From Haloarcula sp. DT43 (GTDB taxonomy: Archaea > Halobacteriota > Halobacteria > Halobacteriales > Haloarculaceae): 64,000 nucleotides of DNA. The stretch covers positions 1 through 64,000 of the forward strand of contig NZ_JAYMGZ010000001.1 in the NCBI RefSeq assembly GCF_037078405.1, in the 5' to 3' direction. The notes beneath the pieces are model-generated. The model was not told the origin of the DNA. It did no database searches and saw nothing but the letters and a program-made list of their open reading frames with translations. Every line of letters begins with the position of its first letter. Position 1 is the stretch's first letter. Position numbers and translations under genes: made by a program. Shown here piece by piece: positions 6,919 through 15,652 of this stretch.

Positions 6919-8553
6919 TCAGTCCGCGCCCGAGCGCTTGCGGTCGGAGTCAAGGTCGATGTCCAGGTCGTCGAGCTTGTCTTCCCACTCCGCGCGTTTC
7001 TCCTGGTGCTCTTCGAGGAACTCCGCCATCAGTTCGGCGGCCTGCTCCTTGCAGCCGCCACAGAGGCGCTCGCCGCCGACGCATTCCTCGTAGACCTCCG
7101 TGGCGAACTCGTCGTCGTCGCCCGACAGCAGGTAGGCGTACAGCTCGTAGACCGGGCACTCGTCGGCCTTCCCGCCCTTCTCGCGCTGTTCCTCGGCCGT
7201 GGAGCGGCCGCCCGTCGTCGCCGACTTCACCTTGTCGTAGCCGTCTTCGGGGTCGTCGAGCAGCGAGATGTGCGAGGCCGGAATCGAGGAGGACATCTTC
7301 CCGCCGGTGAGACCAGTCATGAATCGGTGGTAGATAGAGGACGGCGGGAGGAAGCCGTAGCCGCCGGTGTCGAGTTCGACCGCTCGGGCCAGGTCTTCGG
7401 CCTCTGCGTGGTCGAGGTCGAAGGCGTCGACGTGCTCGTCGTAGACGCGCTTCTCCCCGTCGATAGCCTCAATGAGCGCCTCGAAAGCCCCCTCAGTGGC
7501 GTTACGGTCGAGGAACCGAACCCGCGGTCGGAGTGGCTCCTTGCCCGCCTCGTCCAGTTTCGCCGCGACGGCCGCCAGCGCGTCCGCGGGGGCCTGCCGG
7601 TTCTCGCGGAGCCAGTCGGCCGCCTCGCCACAGCGGGGCCGGTCGGGCTCCTCGGCGTAGTCCTCGCGGGCGTCGTAGGCCTGGCGGAGGAGCGTGCGCT
7701 CGGCCGCGTCGGCCGCGAAGCTGGCGAACGCCTCCGTGACGCCGAAGTACCGCATCCGCGCCGCGAGGTCCCGCGCGAGGCGCATGTGCGGGTCCTGGTC
7801 CGGGCCGACGGGGATGACCGTCGGCTTGGGCTCGTCCAGTTGCGGGTAGAGGATGTCGGCCATCTGCGTGACGACCGACTGCATGTGCGAGACGTCGGTC
7901 TCGCCGTCGAAGTCGTAGATGGCCTGCAGTTCGGAGAAGTTCGCCTCAGCCCCGAGTTCGAAGGCGAGGTCCTGCACCTCTCGGTTGTCGGACTGGCGGT
8001 AGAGCGTGCCGTCCTCGGGGTCGAACCCGAGCGCGAGCAGCGAGAGGACGTAGTCCGTCGCGTGCTCGTCGATTTCGTCCCACGTGAGCCCGCGGGCGCT
8101 GTGGGCCTCCAGGTCGGCGATAAGCGCGTGTGCGTCCCCGCCCTGCTGCTGGTGCCAGATTATCTCGTCGAAGACGAGCTTGTGGCCGATGTGGGGGTCG
8201 CCGGTCGGCATGAAGCCCGACAGCGCGGCGAAGGGGTCGTCGTTGCGCATCGCCTCGGCGACGGGGCGGTAGTCGCGGTGGCCGAAGATGACGCCCCGGC
8301 GCATCAGGTAGTGGGGGTTCGGCACCTCGGGGAGCACCTCGTCGAACGCCTCGATACCGAACTGTTCGAACAGTTTGCGGTAGTCAGCGATGGTCGAGGA
8401 GCCCCACGGGTCCAGCGTCGCCTCGTCGGCCCCTTCGGCCTCGGTGCCGCCGTCGGCGCGCAGGGGCGAGTCGGACGCCCGCCACTGCCCGCCCGACTTG
8501 TGGCGGTCCTCGTCGGGCGCTGCGTCGTCGTGGTGGGAGTCGTCCGTCGTCAT
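6919..8553 (-). CDS. trpS: Tryptophan-tRNA ligase
   Basis: This 544-residue class I synthetase charges tRNA-Trp. It shows the HIGH-type motif in GFMPTGDPHIGHK (residues about 110-122) and the KMSKS-type motif GKMSSSIPASH (residues about 412-422), separated by a Rossmann fold with IPVGPDQDPHMRLARDLA. An acidic, unconserved N-terminal extension (HHDDAAPDEDRHKSGG) is typical of haloarchaeal proteins. I chose the ATG at 8553 over an in-frame GTG at 8580. The upstream neighbour on the same strand is endA (111 bp gap), which is needed to splice the intron usually present in haloarchaeal tRNA-Trp. Confidence 0.93.
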   Translation of the reverse strand: MTTDDSHHDDAAPDEDRHKSGGQWRASDSPLRADGGTEAEGADEATLDPWGSSTIADYRKLFEQFGIEAFDEVLPEVPNPHYLMRRGVIFGHRDYRPVAEAMRNDDPFAALSGFMPTGDPHIGHKLVFDEIIWHQQQGGDAHALIADLEAHSARGLTWDEIDEHATDYVLSLLALGFDPEDGTLYRQSDNREVQDLAFELGAEANFSELQAIYDFDGETDVSHMQSVVTQMADILYPQLDEPKPTVIPVGPDQDPHMRLARDLAARMRYFGVTEAFASFAADAAERTLLRQAYDAREDYAEEPDRPRCGEAADWLRENRQAPADALAAVAAKLDEAGKEPLRPRVRFLDRNATEGAFEALIEAIDGEKRVYDEHVDAFDLDHAEAEDLARAVELDTGGYGFLPPSSIYHRFMTGLTGGKMSSSIPASHISLLDDPEDGYDKVKSATTGGRSTAEEQREKGGKADECPVYELYAYLLSGDDDEFATEVYEECVGGERLCGGCKEQAAELMAEFLEEHQEKRAEWEDKLDDLDIDLDSDRKRSGAD

Positions 8554-8664
8554 GGATGTGGTCGGCTCGCGGTGAGCCACGTTACAGGTGCTTTGGTCCC
8601 GGTCGGCGCAAAAAGGGTTCGTTTCCGTGCGCCGAGCTGGCGGCGGTCCCAGCGCCCGACCGAC

Positions 8665-9666
8665 TCAGGGCGTCAGCCGTTCGACGGCCACCCACTCGGT
8701 GTCGTCGCCGGTCGTGAGCGCGAACACCATCGTCTTCCGGACGCCGTGGGCCAGGCGCACGTCCAGCGCGAGGTCCCGCGGCTCGAAGCGGTGGTCGGCC
8801 GACAGCACCCGGACCAGCAGCTCCGAGTGGCCGAGGTTCTCGGCGCTCTCGACGGCGGCGTAGGTCCGGAAGTCGGCGCCGAACTTGAAGCCGGTCTTCG
8901 GGGCGACACCGCTGGCCCGGAGCGCCGTGTACACGGCCAGCCGGCGGTCGAACCGGTCGCCCTCGACCTCGCGGCCGCGCTCGACGACGGCGTCGGTCCC
9001 GCCGTCGACGGTGAGCAGCCCCTCACGGGCGAGATACGCGGCCTCCACGAGCGAGAGCTGGACCGCGCCGTCGTCGCCGAGCCGCTGGCCGTAGAAGGCC
9101 TGGTCGTACAGTTCCGCCGGCGGCTCCCAGCAGACCACCCGCTCGGCGAGCAGTTCGCCCGCCGTCGCCGGCACGACGGCGTCGCTGGTTCCGGAGACGT
9201 CGCGCTGCTCGGTGTCGAGGTAGGTCACTTCGCTCTCCTCGTCGACGACGGCGAGGACGCACTCGCCCAGGGCCGCCGCGTCGACGGTGTCGCGCTCGCC
9301 GACGACCCGGACGCGGTAGGCCACGTCGTCGTCCCACGGCCCCTCGCCCCGCGGGTAGACCACGAAGTCCGCGCCCGCGGCGTCGTCGACCCACCCTTCG
9401 CGGGCCGGCGTGAGGTAGAAGCCGCGGTCCCGCAGGTCTTTGTAGACGGCGAAATCGACCTCTGAGACGGCGGCCGACCCCAGGAACGCGCGGAAGTCCA
9501 TCCCGTCGATGCTCTCGATGTCCCCACGGTAGAGGAGGTGTGCGGCCTCCACCGGGGCCAGGTCGATGTCGCCGTCGCGGACCCGACCGTAGCCACGTGA
9601 GTCGTAGAACCGCTCGCGCGCCTCGTACCCGGCCCGGACGACGTCACCGTCGAGCGTCAGTTCCAT
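8665..9666 (-). CDS. endA: tRNA-splicing endonuclease EndA (fused tandem form)
   Basis: This 333-residue endonuclease cuts bulge-helix-bulge sites to remove introns from pre-tRNAs and to process pre-rRNA. It is the euryarchaeal double-length type: two homologous halves (residues about 1-160 and 170-333), each with an N-terminal alpha/beta part and a nuclease fold. The C-terminal half carries the catalytic set: Tyr near GFKFGADFRTY, His in ENLGHSELLV and Lys in HGVRKTMVFAL. The N-terminal half keeps the fold (YKDLRDRGFYLT, ADFVVYPRGEGP) but not the triad. The ATG at 9666 gives MELTLDGDVV. Confidence 0.92.
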   Translation of the reverse strand: MELTLDGDVVRAGYEARERFYDSRGYGRVRDGDIDLAPVEAAHLLYRGDIESIDGMDFRAFLGSAAVSEVDFAVYKDLRDRGFYLTPAREGWVDDAAGADFVVYPRGEGPWDDDVAYRVRVVGERDTVDAAALGECVLAVVDEESEVTYLDTEQRDVSGTSDAVVPATAGELLAERVVCWEPPAELYDQAFYGQRLGDDGAVQLSLVEAAYLAREGLLTVDGGTDAVVERGREVEGDRFDRRLAVYTALRASGVAPKTGFKFGADFRTYAAVESAENLGHSELLVRVLSADHRFEPRDLALDVRLAHGVRKTMVFALTTGDDTEWVAVERLTP

Positions 9667-9724
9667 GCTCCGACGTGGCCGCCGCGGCGACAAAGCCCCT
9701 GCGGGTCCGGGCCGCTAGCGGCGG

Positions 9725-10447
9725 TCACTCGGACGCCGCGCAGGCGCTGTCCAGGCATCGGCGGCCGCCGGCTGTCTCGAACAGGGGCAGGCCGCAGTCG
9801 CAGTCGCCGACGACGAGTCCGGACGGCATCGAGAAGCCGGTGTCGCAGTCGGGGTAGTGTTCACAGCCGGCGAGGAGGCCGCCGCGGCGGAGAATCAGCA
9901 GGTCGCCTTCGCAGTTCGGACAGGCCCACTCGCGGTCGAAGGCCGCGGTGACGGCGTCGTCCAGCGAGTCACACGCCCGGTCGAGACACAGTTCGAAGGC
10001 CCGACCGCGTTCCACCCGAACCGTCGGCAGGCCGCAGTCGGCACAGCGACCGGCGGTGACCTCCGCGTCGGTCGGAATCCCGTAGGAGGCGTCGCAGGCG
10101 GTACAGTCGACGGCGCTCCGGGCGCGGACCAGGGTGCCGGGACAGTCGGGGCACTCGGCCACCGGGACGCCCGCGCTCGTCGCCGGGTAGCGGGCGGTGC
10201 CGTGTTCCTCGTGGGAGACGACGCGGAGGAGTTCGTCGCCGTCGCGGGCGGTCACCGTCCCGTCCGCCACGGCGACGCTCTCGGCGCGCGTGAGCCACGC
10301 GACCGGCTGGTACCCCTCGGCGTCGTGGACGAGCACGGTGTTGTCGGGCTTGACTACCACGAGGACGGTCCCGCGCTGCTCGCGCTCGCGGGAGCCCTCG
10401 AAGACGGTCGTACACTCGCCGGCCAGCACGTGAAATCCGTCGTGCAT
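9725..10447 (-). CDS. NucS N-domain-like protein fused to zinc ribbons
   Basis: This 240-residue protein has two parts. Residues about 5-75 resemble the N-terminal (dimer/DNA-binding) domain of the NucS endonuclease encoded at 43506-44225; compare VVVKPDNTVLVHDAEGYQPV here with VMLKPDGAALVHTDEGQQPV there. The rest is cysteine-rich: CPDCPGTLVRARSAVDCTAC, then CADCGLPTVRVERG, CPNCEGDLLILRRGGLLAGC, and CDCGLPLFETAGGRRC. These resemble the C4 zinc ribbons at the C terminus of topoisomerase I. There is no nuclease domain. It heads a same-strand cluster with endA 58 bp downstream, then trpS. A nucleic-acid-binding role is likely; the exact function is unknown. Confidence 0.75.
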   Translation of the reverse strand: MHDGFHVLAGECTTVFEGSREREQRGTVLVVVKPDNTVLVHDAEGYQPVAWLTRAESVAVADGTVTARDGDELLRVVSHEEHGTARYPATSAGVPVAECPDCPGTLVRARSAVDCTACDASYGIPTDAEVTAGRCADCGLPTVRVERGRAFELCLDRACDSLDDAVTAAFDREWACPNCEGDLLILRRGGLLAGCEHYPDCDTGFSMPSGLVVGDCDCGLPLFETAGGRRCLDSACAASE

Positions 10448-10590
10448 GGACCGGCCTGGGCCCGTGCTGGTATTTGAACGTTCACACGCGGTCCGTGTCG
10501 CATAACTATTATATCAAACAAATATTTGAATCGACAATACGTCGGAACATGACAGCGGTCAGTTCAGTCGTAACTGTGTGAAGTCGAATC

Positions 10591-10612
10591 CGCTAATCCA
10601 CGTATATTAGCG
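10591..10612. promoter_or_regulatory. Inverted repeat upstream of the transducer gene (putative operator)
   Basis: CGCTAAT and ATTAGCG form 7-bp perfect arms around an 8-bp spacer, in the 235-bp divergent region between the zinc-ribbon gene and the transducer gene. The same region has an AT-rich patch (10501-10530) containing the palindrome CAAATATTTG at 10519-10528. These could be binding sites for a regulator; that is inference. Confidence 0.4.
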
Positions 10613-10682
10613 TTGTGGCCGTTGGTTATCAACGTGGAGAATCGGGAGTAAGAGTTAACTTCGATATTATACGAGCCGAGGT

Positions 10683-13600
10683 ATGGACCTACAAATAAAG
10701 CTAATAGTTTTACTTCTTACAATTTCGCTGGCACCGCTTGCCGGGGTCGGAGTGCTCTCGGCCAACAGCATGGGCGAACTGAACCAGAACGCTCAGACCC
10801 AGAGCGGGAACTACTTGCGGGGGGCGATGACCGACCAGTTGAACAACAGCGTCGAGGCGCGACAGGAGGGCATCCAGAACCAGGTCAATCAGCGCGAGGT
10901 CGACGTCCGGTCGCTGGCGAACTCCGGGACGATGGAGAACTACCTGGCCGCACAGGACGGCGAGATGGAACTCGTCCAGGCGTCGAGCCAGCGGCAACTC
11001 GGCTACATGTCCCTCCAGATGCGCACCAGCATCGACAACGCGATGCAGATGGTGCTGGAAAAGCAGTACGACGGCCGGGACTGGGAGGACCTCTCGCCCT
11101 CGGAACAGGCGCAAGTGAAGCAGGAAGTCGAGACGATGATAAGCGGCACGTCGGGCGACCGGACGCGGGCGGGCGGGACCATGTACGACTCGTTCCAGCC
11201 CGGCTACCTGGGTGACACTGGGTACGCGTACATCACCGACAGCGACTCCGACGTCGTCGTCCACCACAGCCTCGACGACGGACACAACCTCGTCGAGGAC
11301 AGCGGCGGGACGCTGGTCGTCTTCGAGGACATCGAGTCCGAAGTCGAGTCCAACCAGACCATCCGCGACGGCGAGGCGTGGGGCATCGCCGAGTACGAGT
11401 GGGAGGACACGACCCAGGAGGGCAACCCCGAGATGACGAAGTTCATCGCCTACACCTACTACGAGCCCTTCGACTGGGTCATCGCGCCGAGCGTCTACTA
11501 CTACGAGCTCCAGCAGACCGCGGTCGAGGACGCCGAGGGCGAGATGGCAAACTCCTTCGAGCGGTACCTCCTGACGCGGACGGTCACCGTCGGAGACGAG
11601 GAACACCTTGCCTACGAGCAAATCACGTTCGCGGGACCGGACGGAACGGAGATACTCCACGCCGACCGGAGCGGCCGGGACGTGACCACCGGCTCGGACA
11701 GGGCGACGTCCTACGCCGACGAGAACTGGTTCACCAGCGCGAAATCCGGCACGCAGGGCGAGGCCTACTTCGACGAGATAGAGACCAGCGACGGCCACGA
11801 GACGCTGTACGTCTCGACGCCGGTGTACGACGACAGCGGGACCTTCCGGGGCGTCATCGCTGCGCAGTTCAACTACTCTATCATCACCCAGACGACGAAC
11901 CGCGTCACGGTCGGCGAAACCGGCTACCTCTACATCCTGAACGACGCGGGCGAGATAGTCAGCCACCCCGACCAGCGGATGGTCGACCAGCGGACGAACG
12001 TCGCCGACGGAGAGTACGGGGCCGAGCTGGGCGAACTGGCCCAGTCACGGATGCTCGCCGGCGAGTCGGGGATGACGACCCACACGAAGACCGTCGAGGG
12101 CGAGGGCAACGAGACGCGGTACGTCGGCTTCGCCCCGCTCCAGTTCGGTGACAAGCAGTTCACGCTCGTCGCGACGGTCCCGGCCGAGGACATCAACGGA
12201 CCGATTGCCGCGCTCGGGGCGGCGCTCGAATCCACGACGGCGTCGGCCCGGAACCTCCTCATCGCGCTGTCGGGCCTCGCGGCCGTCGCGGTCGCGGTGA
12301 CCGGGTACGCCGCCGCCAGGTACATCTCGAAACCTATCGTGCAGGTCCGCGACCGCGCGATGGCGCTGTCTCAGGGCCAGTTCGACCGGACGGAGGACAT
12401 CTCGACCGGCGACGACGAAATCGGCGAGATGGTCGACGCCTTCGAGGAGATGCAGTCGAACCTGAACCGGCAGGTCGACCAGATAGAGTCCGTCAGCGAC
12501 TCGCTCAGCGAGGGCCACCTCGACGAGGACATCGAGACCGACCTGCCCGGGAAGTTCGGCGAAATAATGGAGGGGCTCGAAGACGGGATGACCCAGCTCG
12601 GGGCGAGCTTCGACGAAATCAGCCGGGCGAGCCGGAACGTCCGTGCCGGGGAACTGGACCAGGACCTCGACACCGACCTGCCCGGTGACTACGGGGCCGT
12701 GATGCGGGAACTCGGCTCCGGGCTCGCACAGCTCTCGGAGAGCTTCGACCAGCTCGAAGCCGTGAGCGCGGACCTGCGGGAGGGGCACCTGGACCAGGAC
12801 CTCGATACCGACCTGCCCGGGGCTTACGGCGAAGTACTCGAAAACATCGACGAGGGCCTCGACGCGGTCGACGAGAGCATCGCCAGGGTCCAGTCGATAG
12901 CCCAGGACGTGAGCGAGGCCAGCCAGGAGGTCGCCACGAGCACGGCCGAAATCGAGGAGGCCAGCCAGGAGGTCGCCGAGTCGGTCCAGGAGATATCCAG
13001 CGGTGCCGACACCCAGTCGGAGAACCTCCAGGAGGTCGTCGACGAAATGAACGACATGTCCGCGACTGTCGAGGAAATCGCGTCTTCGTCGGTCGACGTG
13101 GCCGGAACGGCTCAGGAGGCCGCCGAGCGGGCCCAGGAGGGGAGCGAACGGGCCGCCGAGGCGTCCTCGGAGATACGGGAAATCGAGGACGGGGCCGACG
13201 AAGCGGTCGAGCAGGTCGCCGCCCTGGAGTCGGAGATGGAGGAGATAAGCGAAATCGTCGGGATGATAACCGACATCGCCGAGCAGACCAACATGCTCGC
13301 GCTGAACGCCTCCATCGAGGCCGCGCGGGCGGGCGAAGCGGGCGAAGGGTTCGCCGTCGTCGCCGACGAAATCAAGTCCCTCGCGACGGAGGCGGGCCAG
13401 GCGACCGAGGAAGTCGAATCGCTCATCGACGAAATCCAGTCGTCGACGGGCGAAACCGTCGAGGACATCGAGGAGATGCGCGACCAGGTCGAGGAGGGCG
13501 TCAGCACCACCGAGGACGCTATCGAGATGTTCGAGGAGATAGAGGAAGTCGTCGACGACGCCGAGAGCGGCGTCGCGGAAATCAGCGACGCCACGGACGA

Positions 13601-13877
13601 GCAGGCCGCCACCACCGAGGAGGTCGTGGCGATGGTCGACGAGGTCAGCAGCGTCAGCGAGGAGACGGCCGCCGAAGCGAGCAACGTCTCGGCCGCCTCC
13701 GAGGAGCAGTCCAGTTCGCTCACCAGCGTCTCCGAGAACGTCCGGTCTGTCGCCGGCCTCGCGGACGACCTGGAGGAACTGGTCGACGAGTTCGAGGTCA
13801 CCGACGACACGGCCGACGCGAGCGGACCGGAGTCGCTGGGCGGGGACGGAACCGGGTCCGCCGTCGGGGACGACTGA
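10683..13877 (+). CDS. Methyl-accepting chemotaxis transducer with Cache sensor and poly-HAMP array
   Basis: This 1064-residue membrane receptor is unusually long for the family. It has a first membrane helix (residues about 7-29), an extracellular region of almost 490 residues with Cache-like folds ([20 protein letters not shown]; then [20 protein letters not shown] with HPDQ), a second helix near 519-545, a HAMP domain (about 546-600), and three consecutive 44-residue repeats built on LDTDLPG (about 602-735). The signalling domain has the conserved hairpin [20 protein letters not shown] near 867-886. Methylation helices are Glu/Gln rich. It should report a small extracellular ligand to CheA. 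No che or archaellum genes are nearby, so it is an orphan receptor locus. Confidence 0.93.
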   Translation: MDLQIKLIVLLLTISLAPLAGVGVLSANSMGELNQNAQTQSGNYLRGAMTDQLNNSVEARQEGIQNQVNQREVDVRSLANSGTMENYLAAQDGEMELVQASSQRQLGYMSLQMRTSIDNAMQMVLEKQYDGRDWEDLSPSEQAQVKQEVETMISGTSGDRTRAGGTMYDSFQPGYLGDTGYAYITDSDSDVVVHHSLDDGHNLVEDSGGTLVVFEDIESEVESNQTIRDGEAWGIAEYEWEDTTQEGNPEMTKFIAYTYYEPFDWVIAPSVYYYELQQTAVEDAEGEMANSFERYLLTRTVTVGDEEHLAYEQITFAGPDGTEILHADRSGRDVTTGSDRATSYADENWFTSAKSGTQGEAYFDEIETSDGHETLYVSTPVYDDSGTFRGVIAAQFNYSIITQTTNRVTVGETGYLYILNDAGEIVSHPDQRMVDQRTNVADGEYGAELGELAQSRMLAGESGMTTHTKTVEGEGNETRYVGFAPLQFGDKQFTLVATVPAEDINGPIAALGAALESTTASARNLLIALSGLAAVAVAVTGYAAARYISKPIVQVRDRAMALSQGQFDRTEDISTGDDEIGEMVDAFEEMQSNLNRQVDQIESVSDSLSEGHLDEDIETDLPGKFGEIMEGLEDGMTQLGASFDEISRASRNVRAGELDQDLDTDLPGDYGAVMRELGSGLAQLSESFDQLEAVSADLREGHLDQDLDTDLPGAYGEVLENIDEGLDAVDESIARVQSIAQDVSEASQEVATSTAEIEEASQEVAESVQEISSGADTQSENLQEVVDEMNDMSATVEEIASSSVDVAGTAQEAAERAQEGSERAAEASSEIREIEDGADEAVEQVAALESEMEEISEIVGMITDIAEQTNMLALNASIEAARAGEAGEGFAVVADEIKSLATEAGQATEEVESLIDEIQSSTGETVEDIEEMRDQVEEGVSTTEDAIEMFEEIEEVVDDAESGVAEISDATDEQAATTEEVVAMVDEVSSVSEETAAEASNVSAASEEQSSSLTSVSENVRSVAGLADDLEELVDEFEVTDDTADASGPESLGGDGTGSAVGDD

Positions 13878-14002
13878 ACGGCGGCGTCCCTACTACCCGG
13901 TCGTCGAAGCCCACGAGATGTCGACAAAACGCAAGACTGCTTTTCAATCGCTCGGTGCGTCAAGCAGACGTGTCCAACGCGGCTGCGGGCTACCGCTGCG
14001 AA

Positions 14003-14302
14003 TCAACCGTCGACCGCGAACCCTTCGTCGTCGAGCGCGTCGCGGAGTCGTCTCCCGTGGTCGCCCTGGAGTTCGATGCGGCCGTCGCTGACAGTGCCAC
14101 CGACCGCGAGGCGGCGCTTGAGTGTCGATACGAGCGCGTCGAGGTCGGTCGAGTCGTCCTCGAACCCGGCGACGACGGTCACCGGCTTGTCGTACCGCCG
14201 GGACTCGACGCGGATGGAAACACGTTGCTGTGCCCGAGCGAGGTCGTCCCCGACGCCAACCTCGTCGGGTAGCCCCGTGATGTCGCTGAAGTCGTTGCTC
14301 AC
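14003..14302 (-). CDS. SUI1/eIF1-like translation initiation factor
   Basis: This 99-residue protein matches the archaeal SUI1 family: GLPDEVGVGDDLARAQQRVS, then RRYDKPVTVVAGFEDDSTDL (the basic loop followed by an alpha/beta fold), LKRRLAVGGTVSDGRIELQG and a C-terminal helix RLRDALDDEGF. SUI1 binds the 30S subunit near the P site and checks start-codon choice. The CxxC found at the N terminus of many archaeal SUI1 proteins is absent. It is convergent with the transducer gene and divergent from the HAD hydrolase gene. Confidence 0.85.
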   Translation of the reverse strand: MSNDFSDITGLPDEVGVGDDLARAQQRVSIRVESRRYDKPVTVVAGFEDDSTDLDALVSTLKRRLAVGGTVSDGRIELQGDHGRRLRDALDDEGFAVDG

Positions 14303-14444
14303 TACGGATTACAGTACGTCGGCCGCGAGCTTACGGGTGTCGTCGGCGCACGCCGAACGACTCGCCGGTCGCCCAGAGCGCGGCCCGGGCGGGGAGTGCC
14401 GGAAGTCACAACAGCCAAAGCCGTCGGCGCTCGATTGGGTGGCA

Positions 14445-15101
14445 ATGAGCGACATTCCCGCCGGCGTCTGTTTCGACATGGACGGCGTGCTCGTCCAGTC
14501 CGAAAACCACTGGGTCCGCGCACAGCGCGAGGACATCCTCCCGACGGCCGCGCCGAACGACGACATCCCCGTCGCGGCGATTACCGGCCGCGATTACACC
14601 GAGGTGTATCCGGACCTCGCCGCCGAGTACGACCTCGAAATCAGCCGCGAGGCGTTCGAGGCGCTGTTCGAGGAGCACGGCGAGCGCATCTACGGCGAGC
14701 ACGCGACACTGCTTGCGGGCGCACACGACCTGCTCGACGACCTCCGGGAGGCCGGCGTCGCGCTGGCGCTGACCACGTCGGCCCCGTGGGCCTGGATAGA
14801 CGTGGTCGACGAGCGGTTCGACATCCTCTCGAAGTTCGACGCGGTGGTCAGCGCCGAGGACGTCGACGGGCCCGGCAAGCCCGAACCGGACATCTACGAG
14901 CGCGGCGCGGCGGAACTTGGACTCGCCCCCGAGGACTGCTGGGCCGTCGAGGACTCCACCATGGGCGCGCGTGCGGCCGTCGCCGCCGGCATGCGAACAA
15001 TCGGGTTCCGGGGTGACGGCGACGAGACGGACCTCTCGATGGTCCACGCGGTCGCAACGGACGCCGAAACGCTCCGCGAACGGCTGTTAGGCGGTGTGTA
15101 A
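14445..15101 (+). CDS. HAD-superfamily hydrolase, beta-phosphoglucomutase-like
   Basis: This 218-residue protein has motif I CFDMDGVLVQSE with the nucleophile and acid Asp pair at residues about 10 and 12, motif II ALTTSAPW, motif III Lys in GPGKPEPDIYERGAAELG and motif IV in DCWAVEDSTMGARAAVAAGM. A four-helix cap (about 15-85) follows motif I, as in subfamily IA phosphatases and mutases. The substrate is probably a small phosphorylated metabolite but cannot be named. The ATG at 14445 gives MSDIPAGVCFDMDG; upstream in-frame codons back to 14076 overlap the opposite-strand SUI1 gene and are not conserved. Confidence 0.88.
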   Translation: MSDIPAGVCFDMDGVLVQSENHWVRAQREDILPTAAPNDDIPVAAITGRDYTEVYPDLAAEYDLEISREAFEALFEEHGERIYGEHATLLAGAHDLLDDLREAGVALALTTSAPWAWIDVVDERFDILSKFDAVVSAEDVDGPGKPEPDIYERGAAELGLAPEDCWAVEDSTMGARAAVAAGMRTIGFRGDGDETDLSMVHAVATDAETLRERLLGGV

Positions 15102-15207
15102 CGGACCGAAGAGGGGCACTACTGTCAGGCACATCGGGACGAGAGTGCGTCGAGCGCGCGAAAACGAACGTCGAGGAGCCAGCGTGGCGGGGAGGACACC
15201 GGCCAGG

Positions 15208-15447
15208 TCAGGCTGAGTCGGCGTAGCCTCGACCCGCCAGCAGGCCGAAGACGTTGAGGGCGACGACACCCACGAAGACGAGGAAGCTCTGGCTGTCCAG
15301 CCCACCCAGCAGCAGCGGCGGGTACGCGAGCGGCGTGACGATAGCCAGCCAGAACGCGACGAACTGTAGGGGACGAGTGAGTGACTGGAGGTCGACGCTG
15401 CTGGGGGCGGCCTTCGTCGGGGAGCGGAAGGGCGATGCACTGGACAT
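15208..15447 (-). CDS. Small two-helix membrane protein, unknown function
   Basis: This 79-residue protein has a short polar N terminus and two membrane helices, FVAFWLAIVTPLAYPPLLLG (residues about 29-48) and FLVFVGVVALNVFGLLA (about 55-71). A clear TATA box (minus strand, 15486-15494) precedes the ATG with room for a short leader, which supports a real gene. I do not recognise a named family. The neighbours are a HAD hydrolase (convergent) and a helicase (same strand, upstream). Confidence 0.65.
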   Translation of the reverse strand: MSSASPFRSPTKAAPSSVDLQSLTRPLQFVAFWLAIVTPLAYPPLLLGGLDSQSFLVFVGVVALNVFGLLAGRGYADSA

Positions 15448-15485
15448 TGTGGGCTTCCTCGATTCTTCCTATGGACCCATACCCC

Positions 15486-15494
15486 CATATAAAC
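15486..15494 (-). promoter_or_regulatory. TATA box of the small membrane protein gene
   Basis: The minus strand reads GTTTATATG, about 40 bases before the ATG at 15447, predicting a start near 15460 and a short leader. Confidence 0.55.
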
Positions 15495-15582
15495 GCCAGA
15501 CCCTTGCGGTGAGTTCGCGTTCTTTACCGAGCGTTAACGGGATTTCAGCACCTTTCAGCGATGTTTCACGGACCGGCGTAAC

Positions 15583-15622
15583 GCTTTCAAACACCTTTGT
15601 AAATTTTATAACGCGTTTTGAA
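15583..15622. promoter_or_regulatory. AT-rich island with bidirectional TATA-like sequence
   Basis: This 40-bp patch (core AAATTTTATAAC at 15601-15612) is very AT-rich for this genome. It lies just beyond the stop of the helicase gene and more than 130 bp before the ATG of the small membrane protein gene. It could drive a small leftward RNA or long leader, or a rightward antisense RNA into the helicase 3' end. There is no gene in 15448-15652. Confidence 0.35.
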
Positions 15623-15652
15623 GCCGTCTCGGGAATCCGGGACGGACGCCGC

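Noticed and set aside
6871-9465. 864-codon plus-strand open frame opposite trpS and endA
   Set aside because: It is Arg/Val-rich antisense text of two well-supported genes. High GC leaves long frames open on the wrong strand.
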